Shown here: piece after piece, positions 32,386-41,074 of the stretch
How positions within the stretch are numbered: position 1 is the first letter of the stretch
Layout of the letters: every line of letters starts with the position of its first letter
Origin: Gemmatimonadota bacterium
GTDB taxonomy: Bacteria; Gemmatimonadota; Gemmatimonadetes; Gemmatimonadales; GWC2-71-9
Direction: 5' to 3'
Assembly (NCBI GenBank): GCA_003223395.1
Contig: QHUZ01000030.1
Location: 1-55,145 of the forward strand
DNA: 55,145 bases
Made by a program: the position numbers and the translations under genes
Notes under the pieces: generated by a model
The model's database searches: none
What the model was told of the DNA's origin: nothing
Seen by the model: only the letters and a program-made list of their open reading frames with translations

Positions 32386-33351
32386 ATGGCACTGAGCGCT
32401 TGCCAGTATTGCGGCCGGCAAAACGAACCCGGTGCGCAATTCTGCTCCGACTGCGGGAAACCCCTCACCAAAGCCGCAGCCGCGCGAGCCGCGGTGGCGG
32501 CAGGCGGTGGAGGAGGCGTGGTCTCCCGTACGAGCGGGCCCGGATCCCCAGGGGGCGCGCCGGCGGACGCTCCCTGCCCGCTGTGCGGATCGATGGTCAC
32601 GGCGCACGGAGCCGGTGGCGGTAGTGGAGGTGACCGACGCACCATTCCCGATAGACGCTCCGATCACTCCCTCACATTGGTTTTGGTTTCCGAGATGGCC
32701 GCCGACGTGGCGCGTTTCGAGCGCAAGACCACTGCCACGACCATCGGCCGGACCGAGGGAGACCTCCGCTTTCCGGAAGATCAGTTTCTGTCGCCCCTGC
32801 ATTCCAAGCTCTCATGGGAAGAAGGCCGGCTCGAGGTGCGCGACCTCGGCAGCCGCAACGGGACATGGGTATTCCTCGAAGGACCCTATCGCCTGACCGA
32901 AGGTGACCTGATCCTCATCGGCTCCCAAATCATGCGCTTCCGCCGGCTCGGCTACCCCGGCCCCCACAGCGCAGAAGCGGACGCTACGAAGCGTATGGGC
33001 AGCATGACGCCCAGTGCCGACATCGCCAGCCTCACGCAGCTTCGCGCCGACGGCAGCTCCCGTGACGTCATCCAGCTATCGCCCGGGCGCGATGTGCACA
33101 TCGGCCGCGAGCGCGGCGACTGGATTTTCCCCTACGACCCGTCGATGAGCGCGCAGCATGCGACTGTGCGCTCCGAGGACGCGGACTTCGTGCTGGTAGA
33201 CGACCACAGCCGTAACGGCGTCGCGATCGCGGCTCGCGGGGCCATGACGCTGCAGCACGGCTCGCGGATCATGGTCGGCGACAAGCTGCTGCGGATCGAG
33301 CTGCCCGGCGGTGAGGGAGGAGGCACGGGAGGAGGGCCGATGCTCGCATGA
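32386..33351 (+). CDS. Double-FHA-domain protein with N-terminal zinc ribbon
   Basis: A 321-residue cytoplasmic protein. Zinc ribbon C6-x-x-C9...C20-x-x-C23, a Gly/Ala linker with an extra C-P-L-C pair (64-67), then two FHA domains (~96-185 and ~225-310). The first has T-T-I-G-R-T and L-G-S-R-N-G-T-W; the second has V-H-I-G-R-E-R, M-S-A-Q-H-A and S-R-N-G-V. FHA domains bind phosphothreonine. It is first in an operon with kinase, phosphatase and FHA-protease; ATGA overlap with the kinase gene makes it a probable substrate adaptor of that kinase. Confidence 0.88.
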   Translation: MALSACQYCGRQNEPGAQFCSDCGKPLTKAAAARAAVAAGGGGGVVSRTSGPGSPGGAPADAPCPLCGSMVTAHGAGGGSGGDRRTIPDRRSDHSLTLVLVSEMAADVARFERKTTATTIGRTEGDLRFPEDQFLSPLHSKLSWEEGRLEVRDLGSRNGTWVFLEGPYRLTEGDLILIGSQIMRFRRLGYPGPHSAEADATKRMGSMTPSADIASLTQLRADGSSRDVIQLSPGRDVHIGRERGDWIFPYDPSMSAQHATVRSEDADFVLVDDHSRNGVAIAARGAMTLQHGSRIMVGDKLLRIELPGGEGGGTGGGPMLA

Positions 33352-34943
33352 AGATCTGCCCCGTCTGCTCCACCGAATACGCCGATGACGTGAAGTTCTG
33401 CCCCAACGACGGGCAGACGCTCCGGTTCGCGTCGCCGGCGGGCGACCTCATGGGCCAGGTGATCGCCGACCGCTATCACGTCGTGAAAAAACTGGGCGAA
33501 GGCGGGATGGGTCAGGTCTACCTCGCCGAGCACGTGAAGATGGGGCGGCGCAGCGCGATCAAGGTGATGAACCCCGCGATGGTGCACGATCCCGACGCGG
33601 TGGCGCGCTTCAATCGCGAGGCCTCGAACGCCAGCCGCATCACGCATCCCAATGTCTGTGCGATCTACGATTTCGGTGAGACGCCCGACGGGCTGATCTA
33701 TCTCGCGATGGAGTTCATCGAGGGTGAGCCGCTGACCGATCTGCTCCAGCGCGAAGGCGCGCTCCCCGTGCCGCGCGCAACCGCGATCTTCCTGCAAACC
33801 GCCGACGCGCTCCAGGCAGCGCACGATCTCGGCATCGTGCACCGCGATTTGAAGCCGGACAACATCATGTTGACGAGCCGCAAGAGCGGTGGTGAGACGG
33901 TCAAGGTGGTGGACTTCGGTATCGCCAAAGCCGTCGGCGGCGACCAGGCGGGCCAGAAGGTCACCAAGACGGGCCTCGTCGTTGGGACGCCTGAGTTCAT
34001 GAGTCCCGAACAGCTCTCGGGCGATGCGGTGGACGGCCGGAGCGACCTCTATTCCCTGGCGCTGGTGTTCTACCGGATGCTGATCGGCAAGCTGCCGTTC
34101 GAAGCGACCAGTGTGCAGGAGACGATGATCAAGCGCCTGACTGATGAACCGATCACGCTCGCCGCAGCGCGGCCCGATCTCGCGTTCCCCGCCGGGTTGC
34201 AGCCGGTCCTCGATGCCGCGCTCGCCCGCACGCCGCAGGAGCGCTACCAGAGCGTTGCGAAGTTCGCGGCTGACGTCGCTGCGGTCACCGGCCGGCCGAC
34301 GGCCAGTGCCGTTCCGGCAACACAAGAGAAAACGCAGTTGCTCGACACGACCTCTGGAGCCACGCAGCGGATATTGGCTCCGGCCGCCAGGAAGCGCTCG
34401 CTCATCCCCGTGGTGGCCGGCGTCGTCGTGATCCTCGCCGGTGGCGGCGCGTGGGTGGCGCTCAGCGGCGGGAACAAGGCCAACCCGAACGCCGGGGATA
34501 CGACGACGCACGTGGCGCGCGACACAGCGGCAAACAGTGGTGGGCGACAATCTGGAGGCATTACCACCCTGCCCGTCCGAGACACCGGCCGCCGCGCGCT
34601 GCCCCCAGCCGCGCCTCCAGTCCCGCCTCCGTCCACCGCGAGCCGGTACGATGACGCGGCCGGTCGTCGGGCGCTCGACCATCTCACCGATCCCGATTTT
34701 ATGGACACCATGGCTGAAAACGCGCTTGTGGACTCGGCCAACGTGATCTATCGCGCCTCGGTCGCAGACACCGCCAAGGCGTATGCCGCCTACACGCTCG
34801 CGCAGCTCTATATCGTGAAAGTCCAGGACGTCGGCGCCGCGCGCGAATGGATTTCGACCGCGCTGCGGCTTGCTCCGGGCGTCAAGCGGTACAAGGATCT
34901 TCGCACGTCAATCGACACCTTGCAGCAGCGGCGGCGACCATAG
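33348..34943 (+). CDS. Transmembrane Ser/Thr protein kinase (PknB-like) with zinc ribbon
   Basis: A 531-residue kinase. An N-terminal C-P-V-C...C-P-N-D zinc-ribbon-like element has Asp in place of the last Cys. The kinase domain starts V-V-K-K-L-G-E-G-G-M-G with Lys72 in A-I-K-V-M, then H-R-D-L-K-P-D-N, D-F-G-I-A-K and G-T-P-E-F-M-S-P-E-Q. A membrane helix (P-V-V-A-G-V-V-V-I-L-A-G-G-G-A-W) follows near residue 350, then a Pro-rich spacer and a ~90-residue helical TPR-like periplasmic end. The start overlaps the FHA gene stop; the PP2C gene follows by 2 bp. Confidence 0.93.
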   Translation: MKICPVCSTEYADDVKFCPNDGQTLRFASPAGDLMGQVIADRYHVVKKLGEGGMGQVYLAEHVKMGRRSAIKVMNPAMVHDPDAVARFNREASNASRITHPNVCAIYDFGETPDGLIYLAMEFIEGEPLTDLLQREGALPVPRATAIFLQTADALQAAHDLGIVHRDLKPDNIMLTSRKSGGETVKVVDFGIAKAVGGDQAGQKVTKTGLVVGTPEFMSPEQLSGDAVDGRSDLYSLALVFYRMLIGKLPFEATSVQETMIKRLTDEPITLAAARPDLAFPAGLQPVLDAALARTPQERYQSVAKFAADVAAVTGRPTASAVPATQEKTQLLDTTSGATQRILAPAARKRSLIPVVAGVVVILAGGGAWVALSGGNKANPNAGDTTTHVARDTAANSGGRQSGGITTLPVRDTGRRALPPAAPPVPPPSTASRYDDAAGRRALDHLTDPDFMDTMAENALVDSANVIYRASVADTAKAYAAYTLAQLYIVKVQDVGAAREWISTALRLAPGVKRYKDLRTSIDTLQQRRRP

Positions 34944-34945
34944 CG

Positions 34946-35977
34946 ATGTTCGGACGAAACAAGTCCATCCGTGTCGAGGTCTTCGGCAAGACCGATCTGG
35001 GCCGCACGCGCGATCACAACGAGGATCGCTTTCTCGTCGCGGACCTGACGCGCAAGACGGCATCGCTGCAGCCCGACGTGCGGCAGCACGACATCGGGCC
35101 GCGCGGCACGCTGTTCGTCGTGGCCGACGGCATGGGTGGCGCCGCGGCGGGCGAGCTGGCGAGCGAGATGGCGACCGACACGATCTACGCCCACCTCCTC
35201 AAGACCTGGAATGACGACGAGGTGACGCCGCAGCGCTTTGCCTACCGGCTCAAAGAGGCCGTCGAAGTCGCCAACGCGAGCATTCACGCGCACGCGAAGG
35301 CGCACCCGGAAGTGCGCGGGATGGGCACGACGACGACGGCCGCGGGTGTTCTCAACGATCACCTCTATCTCACGCAGGTCGGCGACAGTCGCGCGTATCT
35401 GATTCGCGGCGGCAAGGCGCACCAGATCACCAAGGATCAGTCGCTCATGCAACGCCTCGTCGAAGCGGGAGAGCTGACCGAAGAAGAAGCCGCGCAGAGC
35501 GAGCGCCGCAACATCATCCTCCAGGCGCTCGGCCCCGATCCGAAAGTGAAGGTCGATCTCACGCACCAGGAGGTGCGCCGCGGCGACATGCTGGTGCTCT
35601 GTTCGGATGGGCTCTCGGGCCAGGTAAAGAAGGACGAGATCGCCCAGATCGTGAGCACGACGCCAGACTTGAGCGCCGCCTGCGACAAGTTGATCGCGCT
35701 GGCCAACGAGCGCGGCGGCCCCGACAACATCACCGTCGTCATCGCGCGCTTCGACGGCGACGGCCTGCGCTCCTCGAACCCCGGGCTACAGGAAGACGTC
35801 GGGCATCAGGTCTATCCGCTGATCGACACCGAGACCAGCACGGAGCCGGTCCCCGTGTACAAGGGCAGCCGACCACCGGTGCCCAATCGCGAGACGCGCA
35901 AGGAGACCCGGACAATCATCCTCGCGTTGTTCGCAATCGCCGCCGCTCTCATCTGGTACTTCACCCGGAATCAGTGA
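34946..35977 (+). CDS. PP2C-family Ser/Thr protein phosphatase with C-terminal membrane anchor
   Basis: A 343-residue PPM phosphatase that should reverse the adjacent kinase. Metal-binding motifs are R-D-H-N-E-D-R-F, V-V-A-D-G-M-G-G, V-G-D-S-R-A-Y-L, L-C-S-D-G-L-S-G and G-G-P-D-N-I-T. A Pro-containing linker and one C-terminal membrane helix (about 325-341) place the catalytic domain on the cytoplasmic face. ATG at 34946 starts just ahead of the V-E-V-F-G-K-T-D-L-G-R strand. It is coupled to the next gene by GTGA. Confidence 0.94.
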   Translation: MFGRNKSIRVEVFGKTDLGRTRDHNEDRFLVADLTRKTASLQPDVRQHDIGPRGTLFVVADGMGGAAAGELASEMATDTIYAHLLKTWNDDEVTPQRFAYRLKEAVEVANASIHAHAKAHPEVRGMGTTTTAAGVLNDHLYLTQVGDSRAYLIRGGKAHQITKDQSLMQRLVEAGELTEEEAAQSERRNIILQALGPDPKVKVDLTHQEVRRGDMLVLCSDGLSGQVKKDEIAQIVSTTPDLSAACDKLIALANERGGPDNITVVIARFDGDGLRSSNPGLQEDVGHQVYPLIDTETSTEPVPVYKGSRPPVPNRETRKETRTIILALFAIAAALIWYFTRNQ

Positions 35978-37395
35978 AAGCACAGTTCAAGTTTCTCTCC
36001 GGGGCCCGCGCGGGGCAGATCGAAGCCTTCCGCAAGGGTTACATCGGCCTAGGCCGTCACCCGTTGTCGGACGTGCGCTTCGACGCCGAGCGGGACCTCG
36101 ACGTCTCGTCCCGGCATGCGGCGATCGTTCGGAAGGCCGAGGGGTTCGTCCTGCAGGATCTGGGCAGCCGCAACGGCACGTTCGTGAACGGCCAGCGCGT
36201 CACCGGCGACACGCTGCTGCGCGAAGGGGACGTCATCGGATTTGGCGCCAACGGGCCCGCGCTCGAGTTCGCCGTCATCGAAACCGATGTCGATCTCCCG
36301 GTTACGACCGGCGCGGAGGGACTCGCGGAGCGGGCATCGGCGCCGCGGGACGTCATGGCGGCGGCGCCCCGGGCGACGGCCCCACGGCCCAGCACCGGCG
36401 TGCGGATCAGAGCAGAGGTCGCACGGCAGACCGCGCAGCTGCGGCGCACGACCAAGGTCCTCATCGTCGTGCTGCTGATCGTCGGGACCGGGTTCACGTG
36501 GATGCAGCTGGACGGCCGCCGGCGCGCAAACGAGCTCCGGCAGCTGCAGCTGCGGGCCGACAGCCTGATGCGCGAATCGCGCGGCATGTCCTCGCACATC
36601 CAATCCGAGCTGCAAGGCGTGCGTGACGCGCTGCAGGCGGCACAAGACGAGACCGCGCGCCTGCGGCGCGAGCTCAACGCCTCTGGAGGCGACGCTGCGT
36701 CGGTGACTCGGCTGCGCACGGAGTTGGATGCCGCCGAGCGGCGCCTCGCGGTGGGCGGCGTGGACTACCGGGCGATCTCGCACCGCAATCAGGACGCAGT
36801 GGCCATCGTGCTGGTCGAGTACACCGACGGCGAGCGATACAGCGGCACGGCGTTCGCGTTCGACTCGCTGGGCACGATGATCACGAACAAGCACATCCTG
36901 ATCGGCGAAGATGGCACCAAGACGCCGCAGCGGCTGGGCGTGATCTTCTCGGGCAGCACGCAGTTCTGGCGCGGCGACCTGGTCGGCGTGTCGCCGGACG
37001 CCGACGTCGGCGTGTTTCGGGTGACGATCAAAGGTGGGACGCCGCGGATCGCCGGACTCGCCCGTACCCGCGAAGGAGGGGGGCTCGAGCGCGGCGATCC
37101 GGTCGCGATCCTCGGCTATCCCCTGGGATTCGATCTGCCGATGGAATCGCGGGGTGGACAACCGATCGCCGAGCCGACGCTTACGGTGGGCACGGTGAGC
37201 AAGGCGCTGACGGCGGTCATCCAGGTGGATGCGTACGGGGCGCCGGGGTCATCGGGGAGTCCGATCTTCGATCGCGAAGGGAAAGTGATCGCGATGTTGT
37301 ACGGCGGTGAGCGGGAGTCGCAGGGCAAGATCATCTTCGCCGTGCCGGCGTATGTTGTTGCGGACTACCTGAAGAGCCTCAATCTCGCGCGCTGA
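35974..37395 (+). CDS. FHA domain-transmembrane-trypsin-like (HtrA-type) protease fusion
   Basis: A 473-residue type II membrane protein. An FHA domain (~20-100: Y-I-G-L-G-R-H, S-S-R-H-A-A, L-G-S-R-N-G-T-F) faces the cytoplasm. A membrane helix (161-179), a coiled coil (~183-262) and a periplasmic trypsin-fold domain follow. The triad is His307 in T-N-K-H-I, Asp344 in D-A-D-V-G-V-F, and Ser in G-S-S-G-S-P-I-F. No PDZ domain is present. The FHA part probably reads threonine phosphorylation by the neighbouring kinase and signals to the protease. It is the last gene of the operon. Confidence 0.9.
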   Translation: MKAQFKFLSGARAGQIEAFRKGYIGLGRHPLSDVRFDAERDLDVSSRHAAIVRKAEGFVLQDLGSRNGTFVNGQRVTGDTLLREGDVIGFGANGPALEFAVIETDVDLPVTTGAEGLAERASAPRDVMAAAPRATAPRPSTGVRIRAEVARQTAQLRRTTKVLIVVLLIVGTGFTWMQLDGRRRANELRQLQLRADSLMRESRGMSSHIQSELQGVRDALQAAQDETARLRRELNASGGDAASVTRLRTELDAAERRLAVGGVDYRAISHRNQDAVAIVLVEYTDGERYSGTAFAFDSLGTMITNKHILIGEDGTKTPQRLGVIFSGSTQFWRGDLVGVSPDADVGVFRVTIKGGTPRIAGLARTREGGGLERGDPVAILGYPLGFDLPMESRGGQPIAEPTLTVGTVSKALTAVIQVDAYGAPGSSGSPIFDREGKVIAMLYGGERESQGKIIFAVPAYVVADYLKSLNLAR

Positions 37396-37788
37396 TTAGT
37401 ACGCGGCGCGTCCCGTCGTCACCACGCGCAAGACCGACTCCTGATTGAACCGGCGCTTGTACTCGGCGATAATCGCGACGATCGCCGCTTCGGTGGCGGC
37501 CGACCGTGTCGGATGTACCACCTCGAGGACGAAGCTGGGCTCACGCGTGGCTCGCCCGTCCGCGCCGCGCCACTCGCCCTCGGCGGCCCAGAACGTGAAC
37601 CCTTCCGGCAGTCGGGCGCTGACGACATCAGCCACAAATACGGCCCAGGCAGAGTCGGTGACGCCGAGCGTCCGCGCGACGTTGCGGCCGAAGTAGAGAC
37701 GCTCGGTCACCACCGGCTGCAACCCGCTCGACTGAATCGCGGGGGCGCAGGCGGTCACCAGCAACGCCGCCAGCGTCAGCGCTCTCAT
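37396..37788 (-). CDS. DUF3574-family lipoprotein
   Basis: A 130-residue predicted lipoprotein (signal ending V-T-A-C-A). The DUF3574 pattern is clear: E-R-L-Y-F-G-R-N, V-T-D-S-A-W-A-V-F, R-L-P-E-G-F-T, G-E-W-R-G-A-D-G and K-R-R-F-N-Q-E-S-V-L-R-V. The family has no known activity. It overlaps the upstream small membrane gene by 4 bp and converges end to end with the FHA-protease gene. Confidence 0.82.
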   Translation of the reverse strand: MRALTLAALLVTACAPAIQSSGLQPVVTERLYFGRNVARTLGVTDSAWAVFVADVVSARLPEGFTFWAAEGEWRGADGRATREPSFVLEVVHPTRSAATEAAIVAIIAEYKRRFNQESVLRVVTTGRAAY

Positions 37789-38042
37789 CCCTGCCCCAAC
37801 CGGTCGGATTCGCGGTGCTTCGCCAGCAGGCGCTCGGCGAAGTCGACGCGCTCCTCCAGCTCCGTGACGCGATGCTGCATCGCGGCAAGATTTTCCTGCA
37901 GCTCGGCGATTTCGGGATCGGCGTCCTGCGCGCCGCGCCGGCGCAAACGGAGCCTACCCGACCCCGAGATCGCACGCCCGACTTGAATTGCGATCAGGAT
38001 GACCGCGGCGCCGAGTGCCCAGCTGGGGATGATGAATGGCAT
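37785..38042 (-). CDS. Small membrane protein with coiled coil (PspB-like)
   Basis: An 85-residue protein: an N-terminal membrane helix (I-P-S-W-A-L-G-A-A-V-I-L-I-A-I), a basic stretch, then a coiled coil with E-L-E-E-R-V-D-F-A-E-R-L-L. Size and layout resemble phage-shock protein B, which anchors PspA-pathway signalling in the inner membrane, but no pspA or pspC is near. The ATG at 38042 is used; the stop of the upstream gene overlaps it (TGATG). Confidence 0.62.
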   Translation of the reverse strand: MPFIIPSWALGAAVILIAIQVGRAISGSGRLRLRRRGAQDADPEIAELQENLAAMQHRVTELEERVDFAERLLAKHRESDRLGQG

Positions 38043-38779
38043 CAAAACCTCGTGGTGAAGACTGCCGGACTCAACGCTGACACGCCGTTTTCATCGAAGC
38101 TCTCGATCGCCACCCAGTAATCCTGCCCTACCGTCAGCGCGCGCAGCTCGAGGGTCGTCCCCTGATCGGCAAAGCGCTGGTAGGTCTGATACAACTTCGC
38201 CGGTGCGATGCCCCAGCGCACATTGTAGCCCACCACGCCGGGCACCGGTTGCCAGGTGATGACCGCGTTGCGCGCGTCGCGGTCGCGCCGCGCTGTCAGG
38301 CCTTTGGGCGTCGCGGGGCGTGAGCTTGCCGAACCCCAGCGGTGGCCAAACACGCGGATATCACTGATCGCGAGATTCGCGGCACCGACGTGAATGTGGT
38401 CGTAGCGTACGAAGCGGGCGCGCACCGGGGTCTGCATTTCGACGTACGCGTTGGGGCGATCGCGCCGCTCGCCCGAGAGATCCGCGACGACGGCCCACTC
38501 GCGGCCGTCGAGCGACGCTTGGAGGCGGAACTGCGTGACGACGTTCGAGTCGGTCCCGTAGAGACCAGACTTGTAATCGGCGTAGTTCACCTGGATCGCT
38601 TTCACGTCGTACGTCCCGCCCAGATCGATCGTGAGCCATTCGCCGGGCCGATTCTGTCTCGCCACCCAGAACGTGCGCGGATTCTCGTCGGTGACTCGAC
38701 TGGCGGGAAAGCTGTCGAGCGTCGAAGACGCGGTCGCAGCCTTACGGTAAGCGTGTCGGACGCTAGCGGCCGCAGGCAT
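38042..38779 (-). pseudogene. C-terminal fragment of a GH43-like glycosidase (discoidin + fibronectin III domains)
   Basis: 245 codons with a discoidin (F5/8 type C) carbohydrate-binding domain: T-D-E-N-P-R-T-F-W-V-A, E-W-L-T-I-D-L-G, F-R-L-Q-A-S-L-D-G and V-R-Y-D-H-I. A fibronectin-III-like domain follows (W-Q-P-V-P-G-V-V-G-Y-N-V-R-W-G). This pair usually forms the C-terminal end of much longer GH43-type enzymes. The catalytic domain is missing: homology starts at about base 38757, where the neighbouring lipoprotein gene ends. There is no signal peptide, so the product, if made, stays in the cytoplasm. Confidence 0.72.
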
Positions 38780-39452
38780 CGGGGTGTTGTGCCTCGTTCA
38801 CTCTTGCCTTCACACCACCCATCCTCATCCAGCCCGACCGTCGCGATGTGGAATCGGTCATGTACACCCACCAACTCTGGACCGGTTCGCGGATTGTCCG
38901 CAGCCAGCTGACCGTTCGGCCCAACTCCGCGGTGGTCGTCTCGAACTCTTGGCCATGCCACCTCATGCGATTGACGCCCTCGCGCACGGAATTGAGGATC
39001 TCCAACGTGTCCCCGACGCGAAAACCGGAAGGCTTCTGTCTCATCTCGGACGTCTCTGCGACGACGATGGCGAGTCCGGTTGGACTCAAGATCATGATGC
39101 CGCTATCGGTGTGCACCCGCGATCCGGCGACAACTCTTGCCAGGCTGTCGGAATAGAACGTGGGCAATGCTCGCAAGGTGCCGGGGGTAATCATGGTCGT
39201 AGTGCCGTAGGTGCAGCATTCGTACGGACAGACGCCGTGAGCAATGTACTCGGGGCCGGATGCACCCGCCGGCGATTCCACACTGGACCTCAGAGGCGGA
39301 ACGATGGCGTCCGATGCTTCCGGAGGCGGAGCGGCAGGTGCGGCAGCCGGTGCGTTTTCGGCGCGCCGCTCGGGCGTCCGCTCTGCGCAGGCGCACAGTG
39401 CCGCGAGCACGGCGAGCAGCAGACTACGCGACAGCGACCGAGTCGGACTCAT
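38763..39452 (-). CDS. Predicted lipoprotein with C-P-Y-E-C-C motif, unknown function
   Basis: A 229-residue exported protein. The signal ends in L-A-A-L-C-A-C-A, with two possible lipobox cysteines. A Pro/Ala-rich spacer is followed by A-H-G-V-C-P-Y-E-C-C-T-Y-G, a motif shared by a group of uncharacterised secreted proteins, then a beta-rich domain with F-R-V-G-D-T-L-E-I-L that may be SH3-like. The start is inside the end of the DUF2306 gene (29-bp overlap). The C-terminus overlaps the GH43-like fragment by 17 bp. Confidence 0.6.
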   Translation of the reverse strand: MSPTRSLSRSLLLAVLAALCACAERTPERRAENAPAAAPAAPPPEASDAIVPPLRSSVESPAGASGPEYIAHGVCPYECCTYGTTTMITPGTLRALPTFYSDSLARVVAGSRVHTDSGIMILSPTGLAIVVAETSEMRQKPSGFRVGDTLEILNSVREGVNRMRWHGQEFETTTAELGRTVSWLRTIREPVQSWWVYMTDSTSRRSGWMRMGGVKARVNEAQHPDACGR

Positions 39453-40075
39453 GAATCGACGCAGTGTGCCGCTGCCGGAGGATGATCCACTCGGCGACGA
39501 TGAGATTGGGAACCCAGCAGAGCCACGAGATCGTCTGATAGGCGGCGTCGAACGGCAAGCCCGCCATCTGACTCAGCGGGAGATAGATGCGGAGCGTCAC
39601 CGCCGCGAATGTCAGCGCGTAGCTCCGGATCATCCAGCGGCGATGCGAGACCCGGTCGCCTGCGCGGATGTGGCGGTACGCATTCCCCGTCGCAAACAGC
39701 CAGAGTACCGCAAGCAACCCGAATCCCATGTGCGTCGGCAATCCCGCTTGCGACATGGTCGCGAGCGCGAAGGCCGCCACTCCACCGAGCAGGACGCTGA
39801 CCACGTACGTGCGCCCCATCCACCGATGGACTTGCAGAAAACGATTGCGGAGTCGGGTGTTGAGCTGAAACGGCCCGATGGCGAGGGCAATCCCTGCCCC
39901 AGCGAGGTGCAGGTGCCGCTGGCGGCACAGTGGCGAAGCGCTCTTGCAGGAATGGCGCTCGCATGGCGGGGACGAACAGCAGCGCGATCGCGTACACGGC
40001 GATGATCAATGCCAACGTGGTCATCACGCCCCAGCCGAGCTTGCCGATCATAGGTCGCCCCATCGTTCGCTGCAT
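39424..40075 (-). pseudogene. DUF2306 membrane protein, frameshifted
   Basis: The first ~50 codons (M-Q-R-T-M-G-R-P... to E-R-F-A-T-V-P) encode the N-terminal helix of a DUF2306 protein. The rest of the family signature continues in another frame: H-L-H-L-A-G-A-G-I-A-L-A-I-G-P-F-Q-L, L-Q-V-H-R-W-M-G-R and four helices ending V-A-E-W-I-I-L. The frames switch at about 39920-39930, in a GC-rich non-homopolymer stretch. One net base gain or two losses would explain it. It may be a true mutation or a sequence error. DUF2306 function is unknown. Confidence 0.8.
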
Positions 40076-40084
40076 CGTCGTCCC

Positions 40085-40615
40085 CTAGGCATCAGCCAAG
40101 CCATCCACAAATCTGTCCATCTCGCGTGACGAGCGCAGGACGTAGACGCGTTTGCGCGGCTCGAGCGCCTCCAGCCGCCGCAGAATCGAGCCCCGCCGCC
40201 GCGCGGGATACGTCCAGATCCATTTCAGGAATTCCCACGTCAATCGCTCCGGGCATCCCGTTGGCAACTCCTCGCGATTCCGGTCACCGTGCTGCAGCTG
40301 GCGTCGCATCACGCGCCACAGACAGACGAGCCGCGGGATGTCGAGAAACACGACCGCATCGCAGGCCGCGAGACGAATATCCAGCGTCCCGCCGTAATTG
40401 CCATCCATGATCCAGGCCGGTGTGCGCACCAGGGCTTCGACCTTCGTGCGCCACTCGTCGGCCGGGGTCGGATCCCAGCCCGGACGCCAGTACAATGCAT
40501 CGAGATGGATGAGCGGGAGCTGCGTTCGCGCGGCGAGGCGTCGGGCGAATGTCGTTTTCCCGGATCCGCCGCTGCCGATGACGAGAATGCGCTGCAGCGC
40601 GGCGACCGAACTCAG
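40085..40615 (-). CDS. P-loop kinase-like protein (DNA topology modulation / FlaR type)
   Basis: A protein of about 170 residues with G-S-G-G-S-G-K-T-T Walker A, L-I-H-L-D-A-L-Y-W-R-P-G-W, W-I-M-D-G-N-Y-G-G-T and V-V-F-L-D-I-P-R, the pattern of adenylate-kinase-like proteins annotated as FlaR or topology modulation protein. The P-loop lies upstream of any ATG, GTG or TTG start. A CTG at 40615, four bases past the stop of the upstream gene, is the best candidate. The substrate is unknown. Confidence 0.72.
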   Translation of the reverse strand: MSSVAALQRILVIGSGGSGKTTFARRLAARTQLPLIHLDALYWRPGWDPTPADEWRTKVEALVRTPAWIMDGNYGGTLDIRLAACDAVVFLDIPRLVCLWRVMRRQLQHGDRNREELPTGCPERLTWEFLKWIWTYPARRRGSILRRLEALEPRKRVYVLRSSREMDRFVDGLADA

Positions 40616-40619
40616 CGTC

Positions 40620-41072
40620 CTACTCGGAGTCTTGCACCCAGACGTAGGTCTGGCCGTTCCACACGAACCAGCCGCTCGCGTGCCAGTCCAGCACGCGCAC
40701 GCCAGCTCGATACCCGAGCAACTCGGCGAGGCTCCAGTCCGAGAATTCGACGCGGCCGTTGGCGAGCGGCTTTCCGGCGCCGAGGATGTGTACGGAGCGA
40801 TCGATCTGATTCACGATCGCCACGCCGTGCCGCCGGCCGGCTTTGTCGACGATGCCCAGGGCGATGTCCCACAAGCCGTCGCCGTCCAGATCACCGTATG
40901 CGATCTCGGGACTGACTCGTGACGTGAAGTCGTACCCGGCCCAGAAGCCAGCCTTGGTCAGCGCGCTGTCCGCCCAGAGGGGTACGGCAGATGAGCGCGA
41001 AGCCCACTGCGCGCGGACGGTGCTTGCAAGGAGGACGAGAACTGCGGGGAGGAGAAACGCGCGACTGGTCAT
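40620..41072 (-). CDS. Secreted protein with FG-GAP/VCBS-like motif, unknown function
   Basis: A 150-residue exported protein (signal peptide M-T-S-R-A-F-L-L-P...A-Q). One calcium-loop-like G-D-L-D-G-D-G-L-W-D-I-A resembles FG-GAP repeats. The end is Trp-rich (V-L-D-W-H-A-S-G-W-F-V-W-N-G). It sits 2 bp after the membrane protein gene. I do not recognise the family. Confidence 0.55.
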   Translation of the reverse strand: MTSRAFLLPAVLVLLASTVRAQWASRSSAVPLWADSALTKAGFWAGYDFTSRVSPEIAYGDLDGDGLWDIALGIVDKAGRRHGVAIVNQIDRSVHILGAGKPLANGRVEFSDWSLAELLGYRAGVRVLDWHASGWFVWNGQTYVWVQDSE

Positions 41073-41074
41073 GG

